Shown here in pieces: positions 1-8,190 of a stretch of 49,595 nucleotides of DNA. Location: NCBI GenBank assembly GCA_947503105.1, contig CANNCM010000009.1, positions 1 through 49,595 on the forward strand, read 5' to 3'. A program made the position numbers and the translations under genes. How positions within the stretch are numbered: position 1 is the first letter of the stretch; each line of letters begins with the position of its first letter. The DNA comes from an uncultured Flavobacteriaceae bacterium (GTDB taxonomy: Bacteria; Bacteroidota; Bacteroidia; Flavobacteriales; Flavobacteriaceae). The notes below the pieces were generated by a model. The model saw only the letters and a program-made list of their open reading frames with translations. It did not search any database and was not told the DNA's origin.

Positions 1-334
1 GTAGCGCCTTGCTCGTTGTATGTAGCCCCAACTTCAAGCGTTACAGTAGCATCACCTGTTAGTGTAATAACTGGAGCGGTTGTATCCACGACGTTAACAG
101 TTCTTGTAACTTCAGTAGCATTATTTCCAGCCGCATCAGTAGCGTTGTAAGTTACAGTGTATGTACCGACAGTGTTTGTATCCACCGTATCGCCACTAAT
201 AACAACATTTACAGTAGTATCGTAGTTATCAGTTGCTGTAGCGCCTTGCTCGTTGTATGTAGCCCCAACTTCAAGCGTTACAGTAGCATCACCTGTTAGT
301 GTAATAACTGGAGCGGTTGTATCCACGACGTTAA
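1..334. repeat. 237-bp tandem repeat encoding DUF5011-like domains
   Basis: Positions 1-97 are identical to 238-334, giving a period of 237 bp, or exactly 79 codons. The first copy read by the gene is complete in the window; the second runs off the left edge. Identity at DNA level, not only protein level, points to recent duplication or ongoing recombination between domains. Confidence 0.9.
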
Positions 335-2273
335 TTTCTAATGTGTCAATACATCCATTTGAGTTTTCAAAACTAATGGTTGTAGTGCCCAAAGTCAAGG
401 CAGAAAACTCACCAGAATCTGTAATGGTACCAACAGATGTATTTGATGAAGACCATGGCGCTGGTGCACTTGGTGTAGTTGTCGCTGTAAATGTTGCTGT
501 AGTATTGTATTCAATAGAACTATTTCCACTAATTACAGGAGATTCATAAACAGTTCCTGTTAAGGCTATATCAACACTTGTAGCATCTTGGCTTGTTACC
601 GAAATATTTGAGTTAAAGTCACCAGTAGTAGCTCCAGTTAAACGCACATGAATAGTTGTTTCAGCAACTGTTCCAGAGGATTGTGACAATGTTATTGAAG
701 AGCTAAAGGTTGAATTATCTGTCGATACTTCATATCCTGAAGGGGCATTTATGCTTATGTCTGCTGTTAAATATTCTCCTGAAACAACAGAGCTCTGCGC
801 GTCGGAGGCATTTCCGGAGCAGCTTTCAAAGCTAGTAAAAGATTCAGTATATGTTATGGATGGTGAGGGTTGCATTAAGTTTTGTGTCACATTGAATTGA
901 GCCCCGGATCGAACAGAAGATATTACATCTACCTTATTATCCCCGTCAACATCAACAGCAAGAGTAGGCCCACATGATCCACAATACTGATCTTGTCTAG
1001 GATACCATCTACTTTCTATTGAAGTGTCTGACAATGGTAAATTACTAATGATCATAACCCAAGCTTTATCCCAATTTGTGCCTCCAATGATCTCTAATTT
1101 GTTATCTCCATCAATATCACTAAGTGATAGTGAAGAGGCACCTTCTTCATATGAGTTTGTGAATTCTGTAAAGTCTGTTGATGCTAAAACACCTGAAGAA
1201 AATGTATTCTCAAAAATGCTTCCAATACTATAGATATCATTATCGCCATCATTATCAAAGTCACCAATAATGGACGAATTCCCGCCTCCACTTAAAGTTC
1301 CAGCCGAAGTAAATGTTGAGCTAGCTTCATAGTTGTTATATAGAACTTCCACAGTTCCAGATTTGGATACAACTACATCTATCCATCCATCATTATTTAA
1401 ATCTCCATATCCCAAACCAACAAACCCAGATGAGGATAAAGAAACACTTTGTACAGAATCAAATGAAAGTACACCACCTGTTGAATTATTTAAGAAAATA
1501 TTTAAGGAAGATGATGTTGTTGTTAAAATGTCAATTAGACCATCATTATTTACATCAGCCATTCTTACAACATCACCTCCGGAACTAATGTCGACTTTGT
1601 TCTCAAAAGAAATTATACCTGGACCAGTTGAATTATTTATAAGTACTGACATTGTGGATCCCCCTGTTAATATATCTAACTTGCCATCTGAATTAAGGTC
1701 TTTTACAACAACAGAATGGGGATTGCCATTGATTGTAAAATCGATTCCCGTATCAAAACTCGTATTTGAAATTGTACCTGCAGAGTTCATTAGATTTCTG
1801 TGAACACGAACTAAACCATTAGAGTTAACAACAACATCGACTTTTCCATCAAGATCTAAATCGCCAACAGCTATAGTCATATCTTTGGCAGATGATTGGC
1901 TCCCAACGGACGGAATAACAATATTATTTCCAAAATTGTTTCCAGTAATATTGTTGTTTGAAATTAAGGGGTTTACTACTTTGAAAGCAACTTTAGTTTG
2001 TGCGCTGAGACCACTTGTACTTACTGAAATGAAATCATGTGTTGCACTATTAGGAACTTCTACAACAATTTGAGTCGGCGAGGCGCTAACCACTGTTGCT
2101 TTTGCACTACCAAAGAATACAGAATTATTCGAAGAGATTGTACTGAAATTATTACCAGTGATGGTAATTTGATCACCGACCACCCCGAATGTAGGAGAAA
2201 AATTATTAATTTGAGGTACTTGAGCAAAGCTAAAAGCACCAAATAATACTAGAAGAATTGTAATTTTTTGCAT
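1..2273 (-). CDS. Secreted repeat-rich surface protein (TIG, FG-GAP-like, Ig-like, DUF5011-like), 3' end outside window
   Basis: About 757 residues are visible, read from an ATG at 2273; the C-terminus lies beyond the window. A signal peptide (MQKITILLVLFGAFSFAQ) is followed by an IPT/TIG-like domain (about 20-105). Next come seven or so FG-GAP/VCBS-like segments (about 130-445) with Ca-binding-type loops such as DLDLDGKVD, DLNSDGKLD, DVNNDGLID and DFDNDGDND. An Ig-like domain (about 475-575), a Big2-like domain (about 576-646) and tandem DUF5011/HYR-like domains starting DTTAPVITLTGD (from about 647) follow. The protein is probably exported to the cell surface as an adhesin or glycan-binding protein; a type IX sorting domain may lie outside the window. 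It is divergent from an AraC-type regulator 126 bp away. The domain layout is clear, but the ligand is unknown. Confidence 0.85.
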   Translation of the reverse strand, partial: MQKITILLVLFGAFSFAQVPQINNFSPTFGVVGDQITITGNNFSTISSNNSVFFGSAKATVVSASPTQIVVEVPNSATHDFISVSTSGLSAQTKVAFKVVNPLISNNNITGNNFGNNIVIPSVGSQSSAKDMTIAVGDLDLDGKVDVVVNSNGLVRVHRNLMNSAGTISNTSFDTGIDFTINGNPHSVVVKDLNSDGKLDILTGGSTMSVLINNSTGPGIISFENKVDISSGGDVVRMADVNNDGLIDILTTTSSSLNIFLNNSTGGVLSFDSVQSVSLSSSGFVGLGYGDLNNDGWIDVVVSKSGTVEVLYNNYEASSTFTSAGTLSGGGNSSIIGDFDNDGDNDIYSIGSIFENTFSSGVLASTDFTEFTNSYEEGASSLSLSDIDGDNKLEIIGGTNWDKAWVMIISNLPLSDTSIESRWYPRQDQYCGSCGPTLAVDVDGDNKVDVISSVRSGAQFNVTQNLMQPSPSITYTESFTSFESCSGNASDAQSSVVSGEYLTADISINAPSGYEVSTDNSTFSSSITLSQSSGTVAETTIHVRLTGATTGDFNSNISVTSQDATSVDIALTGTVYESPVISGNSSIEYNTTATFTATTTPSAPAPWSSSNTSVGTITDSGEFSALTLGTTTISFENSNGCIDTLEINVVDTTAPVITLTGDATVTLEVGATYNEQGATATDNYDTTVNVVISGDTVDTNTVGTYTVTYNATDAAGNNATEVTRTVNVVDTTAPVITLTGDATVTLEVGATYNEQGA

Positions 2274-2294
2274 TGTAAATTGTTTAATTTTTTT

Positions 2295-2302
2295 CAAAAT
2301 TA
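2295..2302 (-). promoter_or_regulatory. -7 box TAATTTTG of surface protein gene
   Basis: On the minus strand TAATTTTG matches the Bacteroidota TAnnTTTG consensus and lies 21 nt before the ATG at 2273. No well-spaced -33 TTG is seen. This is a short motif, so support rests mainly on its position. Confidence 0.45.
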
Positions 2303-2399
2303 CTTCACAACTTTATCAAGCATTAATTTAAGGGTTGTAAAAGGTTATATTTTTAAAAAAAAGGAGTAATATTTCAAAAAAAAGGACTTATTTTGTGTT

Positions 2400-3539
2400 A
2401 TGGATCTAATAATTACATTCCCTTTTTTGTTTAGTTTATTTCTATTAATAAAAAACAGAAAAAATCAGGCTGTGACGTTATTTAATGTTACAATTCTCGG
2501 GCTGTCCATTTATGTGATTGCTCACTACTTTACGAATTCAGAAGATTCAAGCTTTTTAGCTGCGATTTTGTTCAATCATTTCACTCCTTTATATTTAATG
2601 ATAGGCCCCTTCTTCTATCTATTTATTTTAATTAAATTAAAGATAATAAAAAAATTAAGGAGGGTTGATCTTTTACACTTCATACCATTTTTGATCCATC
2701 TAATATCCATCATTCCCTATTTCTTTATGCCTTGGACAGAAAAAGTTAATTTAGTAGAACAAATATATATAAACCCCAAAGTTCAAGAGTCCCTCAATAT
2801 AAACCTATTTTTCACTCCTAAGTTTAATTACATTTTCCGAATGCTTCATTTTATTTCTTATTGCATAATAAGTTTAAGACTTATACAATTAAGAATTAAG
2901 ACCACGCCTCTTCACAATAAAGTTCAATTAATTTCATTAAAAAAAATTACAACAATATTCATCTCACTAACTGTTGTTTACTTTATTCACATTATTGTAA
3001 TACTTGTTGGTGGTGAATACAAAACTACATTCATTAATGTAATTATTTATTTAGATGTAATTCTATTTGTAGGACTAATTTTTGAGATTATTAAATATCC
3101 TGAGCTGTTATTTAGTAATAAAAAATTTAAGAGTTCTTATATTCAAAATTCTCCTTTTTACTTAAGAGAAGTTAATAAAAATTTAATCCCTGAAAGCACT
3201 TATATGAATATTGAAGCAAAAATCGATAACATGAAGAAGAATAGTGATTTATTAATAGATCCTGACACCAATTTTGATGTTTTTGCTAATGAAATTAACG
3301 AGAATAAATATCACATTAGGTTATATTTAAAGTATAATGGATTAAGTTTTATGAAATTGAAAAATGAAATTAGAGTTCAAGAGGCTATCAAGTATTTAGA
3401 ATCTGAAGATCGTCTAAAATTAGATTATATCGCAAAAAAAAGTGGTTTCAACTCTCCATCCAATTTTTATAAGATTTTTAAGAATATTACTGGTTATACC
3501 CCATCTGAATATGAAGATAAATTATCAAAAAACAATTAG
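2400..3539 (+). CDS. Membrane-anchored AraC-family transcriptional regulator
   Basis: A 379-aa protein. The N-terminal 240 residues form about seven hydrophobic segments (for example MDLIITFPFLFSLFLLI, PLYLMIGPFFYLFILI and LLHFIPFLIHLISIIPYFF). The C-terminal 100 residues are an AraC-type DNA-binding domain ending in the second helix-turn-helix, IAKKSGFNSPSNFYKIFK, with the typical GYTPSEY tail. This 7TM-plus-AraC layout is common in Flavobacteriia and suggests sensing at the inner membrane coupled directly to transcription. It is divergent from the surface protein at 2273, so control of that gene is a reasonable guess. The ATG at 2400 begins the first membrane helix. The signal sensed is unknown. 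Confidence 0.85.
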   Translation: MDLIITFPFLFSLFLLIKNRKNQAVTLFNVTILGLSIYVIAHYFTNSEDSSFLAAILFNHFTPLYLMIGPFFYLFILIKLKIIKKLRRVDLLHFIPFLIHLISIIPYFFMPWTEKVNLVEQIYINPKVQESLNINLFFTPKFNYIFRMLHFISYCIISLRLIQLRIKTTPLHNKVQLISLKKITTIFISLTVVYFIHIIVILVGGEYKTTFINVIIYLDVILFVGLIFEIIKYPELLFSNKKFKSSYIQNSPFYLREVNKNLIPESTYMNIEAKIDNMKKNSDLLIDPDTNFDVFANEINENKYHIRLYLKYNGLSFMKLKNEIRVQEAIKYLESEDRLKLDYIAKKSGFNSPSNFYKIFKNITGYTPSEYEDKLSKNN

Positions 3540-3650
3540 GTTATGGTGTATAAACTTAGCTTAAAATTTTTGGTGTTTATATCATTGATATTCCAATTAT
3601 AAAGTTCGAACTTTCAAAAGTTTTGGTCACGAATTAATAGTACAACTAAG

Positions 3651-3683
3651 AAAAAACGCCAAGCTTGCTTGAGCGTTTTTTTT
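3651..3683. terminator. Bidirectional intrinsic terminator
   Basis: Left arm AAAAAACGCCAAGC (3651-3664), loop TT, right arm GCTTG-A-GCGTTTTTT (3667-3681) with one bulged A at 3672. A-runs and T-runs flank both sides, so it can end transcription of the AraC-type gene from the left and of the 49-aa gene from the right. Confidence 0.85.
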
Positions 3684-3694
3684 ATCCATATATT

Positions 3695-3844
3695 TTAGTC
3701 TAGTGCTCTTTTGGTTACAAAAGTGCGCCACCCCAAAAGTATCATCTGAAATTTATTGGCTTTACTCAAATCCACTCTGCGCTTGGTCAAACTAGGTAGA
3801 AGGAGTTTATTGAGATAAGCTAAGGTTTTAAACACTAGTTTCAT
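3695..3844 (-). CDS. Conserved small flavobacterial protein, 49 aa, LGWR motif
   Basis: A short gene read from ATG at 3844: MKLVFKTLAYLNKLLLPS, then a basic stretch TKRRVDLSKANKF and the ending MILLGWRTFVTKRALD. From memory, the pattern of LNK-LLPS-TK-LDLSKA-K-Q-IxGWR-VT-ALD matches a family of about 50 residues that is widespread in Flavobacteriia and sometimes mislabelled SsrA-binding protein; this was not checked. It has a hydrophobic, basic character and no catalytic motif. The bidirectional terminator at 3651-3683 lies 12 nt past its stop, which supports a real transcript. A near-consensus TAAATTTA box is at 3851-3858. Function unknown. Confidence 0.7.
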   Translation of the reverse strand: MKLVFKTLAYLNKLLLPSLTKRRVDLSKANKFQMILLGWRTFVTKRALD

Positions 3845-4068
3845 GCGAATAAATTTAAGTTAAACATTTGATTTTTAAAGCTTTAACTAAGATTAAAAAA
3901 TTGCCTTTAACTTTAATGATTATCGTTTTATTCAAATTTTTTTGTGTAGGCGACTAGCTTAGCTCTAAAAATTCCTCTCTGAGGGTTACATGTTTCAAAA
4001 ATAGAATTTCTTTGTGATAAATCAAGCTATTTTCCTCTCATAACCTATATTTGTCAAAAATACGTGCA
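3845..4068. other. Intergenic region between 49-aa gene and exchanger
   Basis: An AT-rich divergent spacer of 224 bp. Besides the -7 box of the exchanger and a weak TAAATTTA box for the small gene, no ORF, hairpin or repeat is evident. Confidence 0.6.
4046..4053 (+). promoter_or_regulatory. -7 box TATATTTG of exchanger gene
   Basis: TATATTTG lies 15 nt before the ATG at 4069. Its last three bases are the TTG at 4051 that would give a longer reading frame, so the promoter argues for the ATG as the start. Confidence 0.6.
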
Positions 4069-5013
4069 ATGGATATTGTTTTGATGCTTTTGGGTTTTGT
4101 ACTTCTTGTTGTCGGTGGGGAATACTTGGTGCGAGCTTCAGTTGGTCTTTCTTTCAAACTCAATATTTCCAAAATGGTAATTGGACTTACGGTTGTTTCC
4201 TTTGCCACCTCAGTTCCAGAGTTATTAGTAAGTTTGAATGCTGCCTTACAAGGATCTCCCGCTATTGCAATAAACAATGTGATTGGTTCTAATATTGCCA
4301 ACATTGGACTCGTTTTGGGGATTACAGCTATTTGCACCACCATTGAAGTCGATAAATCATTTTATCAATTCAACTGGCCTGCACTTATTATTTTTTCACT
4401 ACTCCTTTACTATTTTCTTCAAAACGATCAGCAGTTAACGGCATTTGAGGGCTGGATTTTATGTTTAGCATTATTAGTATTCATCTTTTTGCTTTTAAAA
4501 AAATCAAGAGCCACTTCAGATAAAAACCCCGATACAACAATAGATGCGCTCTCTAAAGTCTCCTATTTTAAAATATTGATTTGGCTTACTATTGGCGGAT
4601 TAGCTTTATATTTTGGCGCCGATTGGCTTGTAAACGGTGCTGTTGTTGTGGCTCAAAAAATGGGTGTTAGTGAAGCCGTTATTTCAGTGTCCTTAGTTGC
4701 TGTTGGCACCAGCATTCCAGAACTTGCAGCTTCTATTATTGCGGTTATTAAAAAAGAAAAAGCAATATCGCTGGGAAATCTTATCGGTTCAAATATTTTT
4801 AATATTGGATCGGTGTTAGGGCTGACATCAATCATAAAAACTATCCCCATAGAGGATGTTCAAATTTTATCCAGAGATGTCCTATGGATGCTTATTTTTG
4901 CAGCGGTCATATTACCGCTAGTCCTTATCCCCAAACGCCATAAATTACAATTCAAAGAAGGATTTTTATTAGTGCTGCTTTATTCTGTATTTATACTGTT
5001 GGTTTTTATATAA
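4069..5013 (+). CDS. CaCA-family sodium/calcium exchanger, YrbG-like
   Basis: A 314-aa inner-membrane antiporter of the Ca2+:cation antiporter family, likely extruding Ca2+ in exchange for Na+ or H+. Both inverted alpha repeats are clear: GLTVVSFATSVPELLVSL with NNVIGSNIANIGLVLG in the first half, and SLVAVGTSIPELAASI with GNLIGSNIFNIGSVLG in the second. Each carries the GTS/ATS-PE acidic ion site, and about ten hydrophobic helices are visible. An upstream TTG (4051) would add six residues but sits inside the -7 box, so the ATG at 4069 is preferred. It converges on the lipoprotein gene with only 5 bp between stops. Confidence 0.93.
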   Translation: MDIVLMLLGFVLLVVGGEYLVRASVGLSFKLNISKMVIGLTVVSFATSVPELLVSLNAALQGSPAIAINNVIGSNIANIGLVLGITAICTTIEVDKSFYQFNWPALIIFSLLLYYFLQNDQQLTAFEGWILCLALLVFIFLLLKKSRATSDKNPDTTIDALSKVSYFKILIWLTIGGLALYFGADWLVNGAVVVAQKMGVSEAVISVSLVAVGTSIPELAASIIAVIKKEKAISLGNLIGSNIFNIGSVLGLTSIIKTIPIEDVQILSRDVLWMLIFAAVILPLVLIPKRHKLQFKEGFLLVLLYSVFILLVFI

Positions 5014-5018
5014 ATGCT

Positions 5019-5873
5019 CTATTCGGTAGCATAATCTCTCAATTCTTCAACACCTTCAATAGAAATATTAGTTGGAAAATCGAGGGGCATATTTAAAAAA
5101 TCCAGTAATGCTGTCAGTTGAGAGGAAATATTAATCCTTTGAACTGTTTCGGCGCGGACAAGCCCTATCGTATTAACATAAAAATAAGTGATATTCATAA
5201 CGTCTTGGGCTTCCAAAATCGCTACTGTTTGTGTGAATCCAGCCACACTAAATATCCCATTTATGCCAATATTTAATACAAATTCTGCTTCAAATACATC
5301 ATCATAATTTATACCATTGACAGTTTGACTGCTGTAAAAATTAACTTTTTTTGTAGAAATTTTAGTGGTCACCTCAACAGGTACGGTGGTCTCCATAATA
5401 TCAATAGACTCAGAGAAATTTGCCTCTTGAACAAACAGTTCTTGATTGTTCGAGGCGTTTAAATCCAGTAGAGTCATATTTTCTATAGAAAGATCTTGCG
5501 TGAACCCCAAATCCAATAAATTTTGAGGGACATCAATATTACCGTCAAAAACTAAAGTCGTTGGTGTTTTGCTGATTGTTCCATTGGTAAGCAATATATT
5601 CATGGTGCCGCTGGCAATACCATTATTATTCGCGCCCAACATGAAAGAAGTCTCATCGCCAGAATCAACATAGATAGAATCGGTAGCTGTAAAATTCATT
5701 TCTGAAACGTCCTCACTACTATTTTCTACATCGTAAATCCAATAGTCACTACTACCACTTGGTAAAAAATTAGGCGTTGAATTGTTAGGGTCTTCATTAG
5801 TGTCGTCATAGGCTTCATCATTGCAGCTTAGAATGAAAAGACATCCTGCAAGAAGATAAATTATTTTCTTCAT
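5019..5873 (-). CDS. Hypothetical lipoprotein, 284 aa
   Basis: The N-terminus MKKIIYLLAGCLFILSC is a signal peptide with a lipobox whose Cys is residue 17. It is followed by an acidic, Asn/Asp-rich linker (NDEAYDDTNEDPNNSTP). The rest is rich in beta-prone, alternating hydrophobic sequence with no motif that I recognise. A few later stretches (KISTKKVNFYSSQTV, YFYVNTIGLVRAETV) resemble beta-sandwich proteins of Bacteroidota. It is probably anchored in the outer membrane. It stands alone, convergent with the exchanger on one side and separated from hemD by a terminator on the other. Function unknown. Confidence 0.8.
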   Translation of the reverse strand: MKKIIYLLAGCLFILSCNDEAYDDTNEDPNNSTPNFLPSGSSDYWIYDVENSSEDVSEMNFTATDSIYVDSGDETSFMLGANNNGIASGTMNILLTNGTISKTPTTLVFDGNIDVPQNLLDLGFTQDLSIENMTLLDLNASNNQELFVQEANFSESIDIMETTVPVEVTTKISTKKVNFYSSQTVNGINYDDVFEAEFVLNIGINGIFSVAGFTQTVAILEAQDVMNITYFYVNTIGLVRAETVQRINISSQLTALLDFLNMPLDFPTNISIEGVEELRDYATE

Positions 5874-5921
5874 TTTTTATAAAAGTAGAGTTTAAAGGTA
5901 CAAAATAATTAAGACCAAAAA

Positions 5922-5951
5922 AAAATGCTCATCAGAATAGACAAGCATTTT
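5922..5951 (-). terminator. Intrinsic terminator after hemD
   Basis: On the minus strand, arms AAAATGCT (5951-5944) and AGCATTTT (5929-5922) enclose a 14-nt loop and run into a T-tract (complement of A-run at about 5916-5925). It lies 20 nt past the hemD stop. Confidence 0.7.
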
Positions 5952-5971
5952 ATTATATAATTTTAAATAAA

Positions 5972-6718
5972 TTATCTCTTGTTCATTTCTTTGATATATT
6001 GCTGGAGTGCCATACTCATAGAAGGAGTTTCTTTTGTTGGCGCTGCAATATCTACACGAAGGCCTTTGCTTTCTACAGCTTTAATAGTTGTATTGCCAAA
6101 AACGGCGATACGCGTGTCGTTTTGTTTAAAATCCGGGAAATTATGGAAGAGGGACTCTATACCCGAAGGGCTAAAAAACACCAAAATATCGTAATACACA
6201 TCGGCAAGGTCAGACAAGTCGCTGATCACTGTTTTGTAAAAAACCGCTTGTTTCCATTTCACACCCAGCTCGTCTAAAGCTTTGGGGACAGAGGGTTTTA
6301 GTTTGTCTGATGATGGCAACAAAAAAGTCTCATCTTTGTACTTGCTGATCAAGGAAATAAGTTCTGGAAATGTTCGAGTACCAACGTAAATTTTTCGTTT
6401 TCTATACACTACATATTTTTGAAGATAATAGGCAACGGCTTCAGACTGACAAAAATATTTCATGCTATCTGGAACCTTAAAACGCATTTTTTCTGCAACT
6501 CGAAAAAAATGATCAACAGCATTCCTACTTGTTAAGATAATGGCTGTAAATTTTGAAAAATCAACTTTTTGAAGGCGTATTTCTTTAGTCGTTACGTCTT
6601 CAACATGGATGAATGGGCGAAAATCAATTTTTACTTTTTGCTCTTGCTGAAGATCAAAATATGGAGAATTTTCAGCTTTTGGCTCTGGTTGTGAGACTAA
6701 AATTGTTTTTACTTTCAT
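5972..6718 (-). CDS. hemD: Uroporphyrinogen-III synthase
   Basis: A 248-aa protein of HemD type, cyclising hydroxymethylbilane to uroporphyrinogen III in haem and sirohaem synthesis. Family signs include the opening KTILVSQPEP, the FTAIILTSRNAVDHFF segment near residue 60, the YDILVFFSPSGIESLF segment in the second domain, and the ending RIAVFGNTTIKAVESKGLR followed by PTKETPSMSMALQQYI. Sequence conservation is low in this family, but these blocks and the length agree. It lies 25 nt downstream of the DUF4271 membrane protein gene and is probably cotranscribed with it. No other haem gene is nearby. Confidence 0.88.
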   Translation of the reverse strand: MKVKTILVSQPEPKAENSPYFDLQQEQKVKIDFRPFIHVEDVTTKEIRLQKVDFSKFTAIILTSRNAVDHFFRVAEKMRFKVPDSMKYFCQSEAVAYYLQKYVVYRKRKIYVGTRTFPELISLISKYKDETFLLPSSDKLKPSVPKALDELGVKWKQAVFYKTVISDLSDLADVYYDILVFFSPSGIESLFHNFPDFKQNDTRIAVFGNTTIKAVESKGLRVDIAAPTKETPSMSMALQQYIKEMNKR

Positions 6719-6743
6719 AAATTGATTAATCTTTTTAAGACAG

Positions 6744-7391
6744 TTAATCTCTGTTTAAAACCTTAAATAAAACATAAAAAGGTCCAATTTCGAGAGTGCA
6801 AAGATATAAAATAAAATAAAAGAAATTGTTCAAAAGCATGTTAAGATTTGATCGAATAGTTTTTGTCATCCCGGCAAGCAGAATGAGCAGAATAAAAATT
6901 GATGTTAGTACCGAAAAAAAAGGAGCACTGTTTACCCCAAAAACATTAAACGCATTGAGTGGTAAAAGTATCAAGCCAATGAAATTGTAGCTGCTTATTT
7001 GTTGAAAGGTTAAAATATTAAATAGTTTACTCAAATCTAAAACGTAGCCAAGAAATAGCTCTAGACCAATTTTAAGTAAAAACCCTAAGGCAACAAAGGC
7101 AAACAGCTGAGAAAATAACAACAAACTCATATCGAGAGGTTCAAAAATGTGCTGATAGCCCATCCATCCAAAAACAATCAAATTGACACAAAAGTTGATA
7201 AAAAGTAGAGAATCAAAACGGTCAAAAAACGAATGTTCTCTTAAGTATATGCGTAGATAATTGGTATTGCCAAAAAGTTTTAAAAAGGCCGAAAACCGCT
7301 GAGGATGAATTGTTTTTGCCAAAACAACAATGACCAAACTAGCGAGGCAAAATATAACATACCAATCATTTGAAACGACGTCTCTAAGCAT
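6744..7391 (-). CDS. DUF4271 integral membrane protein
   Basis: A 215-aa protein with about six hydrophobic helices, matching the DUF4271 family of Bacteroidota by its opening MLRDVVSNDWYVIFCLASL, the following KTIHPQRFSAFLKLF, and the central FNILTFQQISSYNFIGLILLP. The frame stays open up to 7493, but MLRDVV at 7391 fits the family start and the promoter: a TAGATTTG -7 box lies at 7402-7395, so transcripts would begin at or very near the ATG. It precedes hemD by 25 nt, likely as an operon. Function unknown; a role beside haem synthesis is only suggested by position. Confidence 0.82.
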   Translation of the reverse strand: MLRDVVSNDWYVIFCLASLVIVVLAKTIHPQRFSAFLKLFGNTNYLRIYLREHSFFDRFDSLLFINFCVNLIVFGWMGYQHIFEPLDMSLLLFSQLFAFVALGFLLKIGLELFLGYVLDLSKLFNILTFQQISSYNFIGLILLPLNAFNVFGVNSAPFFSVLTSIFILLILLAGMTKTIRSNLNMLLNNFFYFILYLCTLEIGPFYVLFKVLNRD

Positions 7392-7394
7392 ATA

Positions 7395-7402
7395 CAAATC
7401 TA
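7395..7402 (-). promoter_or_regulatory. -7 box TAGATTTG of DUF4271-hemD
   Basis: On the minus strand TAGATTTG ends three nt before the ATG at 7391. With usual spacing the transcript would start at about the ATG, suggesting a leaderless or nearly leaderless mRNA, or a start farther in. Confidence 0.5.
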
Positions 7403-7439
7403 AGAAGAAAATTTGTGAAATAGATCCGCTAAAATAGCG

Positions 7440-7447
7440 TATTTTTG
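7440..7447 (+). promoter_or_regulatory. -7 box TATTTTTG of glycosyltransferase operon
   Basis: TATTTTTG lies 17 nt before the TTG start at 7465 and back to back with the divergent -7 box at 7395-7402. Confidence 0.55.
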
Positions 7448-7464
7448 CCCTAATAAATTGAAAT

Positions 7465-8190
7465 TTGAAAGATACACTAATTATTATACCCACCTACAAC
7501 GAAATTGAAAACATCGAATTGATGGTTCATACTATTTTTTCCTTGTATGAAGAAGTTCATGTTTTGGTGGTTGATGATAATTCTCCAGATCAAACAAGTC
7601 AAAAAGTAAAAGAATTACAACACGAATATCCCTCTGTTTTACATCTTTTGGTTCGTCCACAAAAAACAGGTCTTGGCCGTGCCTACATCGATGGATTCAA
7701 GTGGGCACTTCAACATTCTTATCGCTATATTTTTGAAATGGATTCTGATTTTTCTCACAATCCAAAAGATTTGAAAGTATTGCATAAGGCCTGTCTTGGT
7801 CCTGATACAGACATGGCTGTTGGCTCTCGATATGTAAAAGGGATCAATGTTGTGAATTGGCCATTTTCTCGAATTTTACTCTCATATTTGGCTTCTTTTT
7901 ATGTGCGTTTTATTACAGGAATGCCTATCAAAGATCCTACAGCAGGATTTGTGTGTTATAAACGCAGTGTTTTGGAAGCGATTTGTTTGGATGATATACA
8001 ATTTGTTGGTTATGCATTTCAAATAGAAATGAAATTCAAAGCCATGAATAAAAAGTTTAAAATCAAAGAAATACCTATTATCTTTACCGACCGAATTAGA
8101 GGCGTATCAAAGCTCACAAAAGGCATTATTTCCGAGGCCGTTTTGGGAGTTATTCAAATGCGCGCTCAACAACTTTTAGGAAGATTATAA
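7465..8190 (+). CDS. Polyprenol monophosphomannose synthase-like family 2 glycosyltransferase
   Basis: A 241-aa GT-A fold enzyme resembling dolichol-phosphate mannose synthases. It shows the opening TLIIIPTYNEIENI, the nucleotide-binding VVDDNSPDQTS (about 36-45), and the metal-binding EMDSDFSHNPKD (about 91-102) with GSRYVKG after it. It probably transfers a sugar from GDP-mannose or a similar donor to a polyprenyl phosphate at the inner membrane face. No C-terminal membrane helices are present, as in the soluble class. The start is a TTG because no ATG precedes the conserved N-terminus. It is followed without a gap by pyrC and then the DUF4296 gene. Confidence 0.9.
   Translation: MKDTLIIIPTYNEIENIELMVHTIFSLYEEVHVLVVDDNSPDQTSQKVKELQHEYPSVLHLLVRPQKTGLGRAYIDGFKWALQHSYRYIFEMDSDFSHNPKDLKVLHKACLGPDTDMAVGSRYVKGINVVNWPFSRILLSYLASFYVRFITGMPIKDPTAGFVCYKRSVLEAICLDDIQFVGYAFQIEMKFKAMNKKFKIKEIPIIFTDRIRGVSKLTKGIISEAVLGVIQMRAQQLLGRL

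Noticed and set aside
253-2246. Several plus- and minus-strand ORFs of 60-156 residues
   Set aside because: They are shadows of the long minus-strand surface protein, whose continuous frame, signal peptide and repeats are clear.
4051-4068. TTG start for the cation exchanger
   Set aside because: The TTG is the end of the TATATTTG promoter box, and ATG at 4069 begins the first helix.
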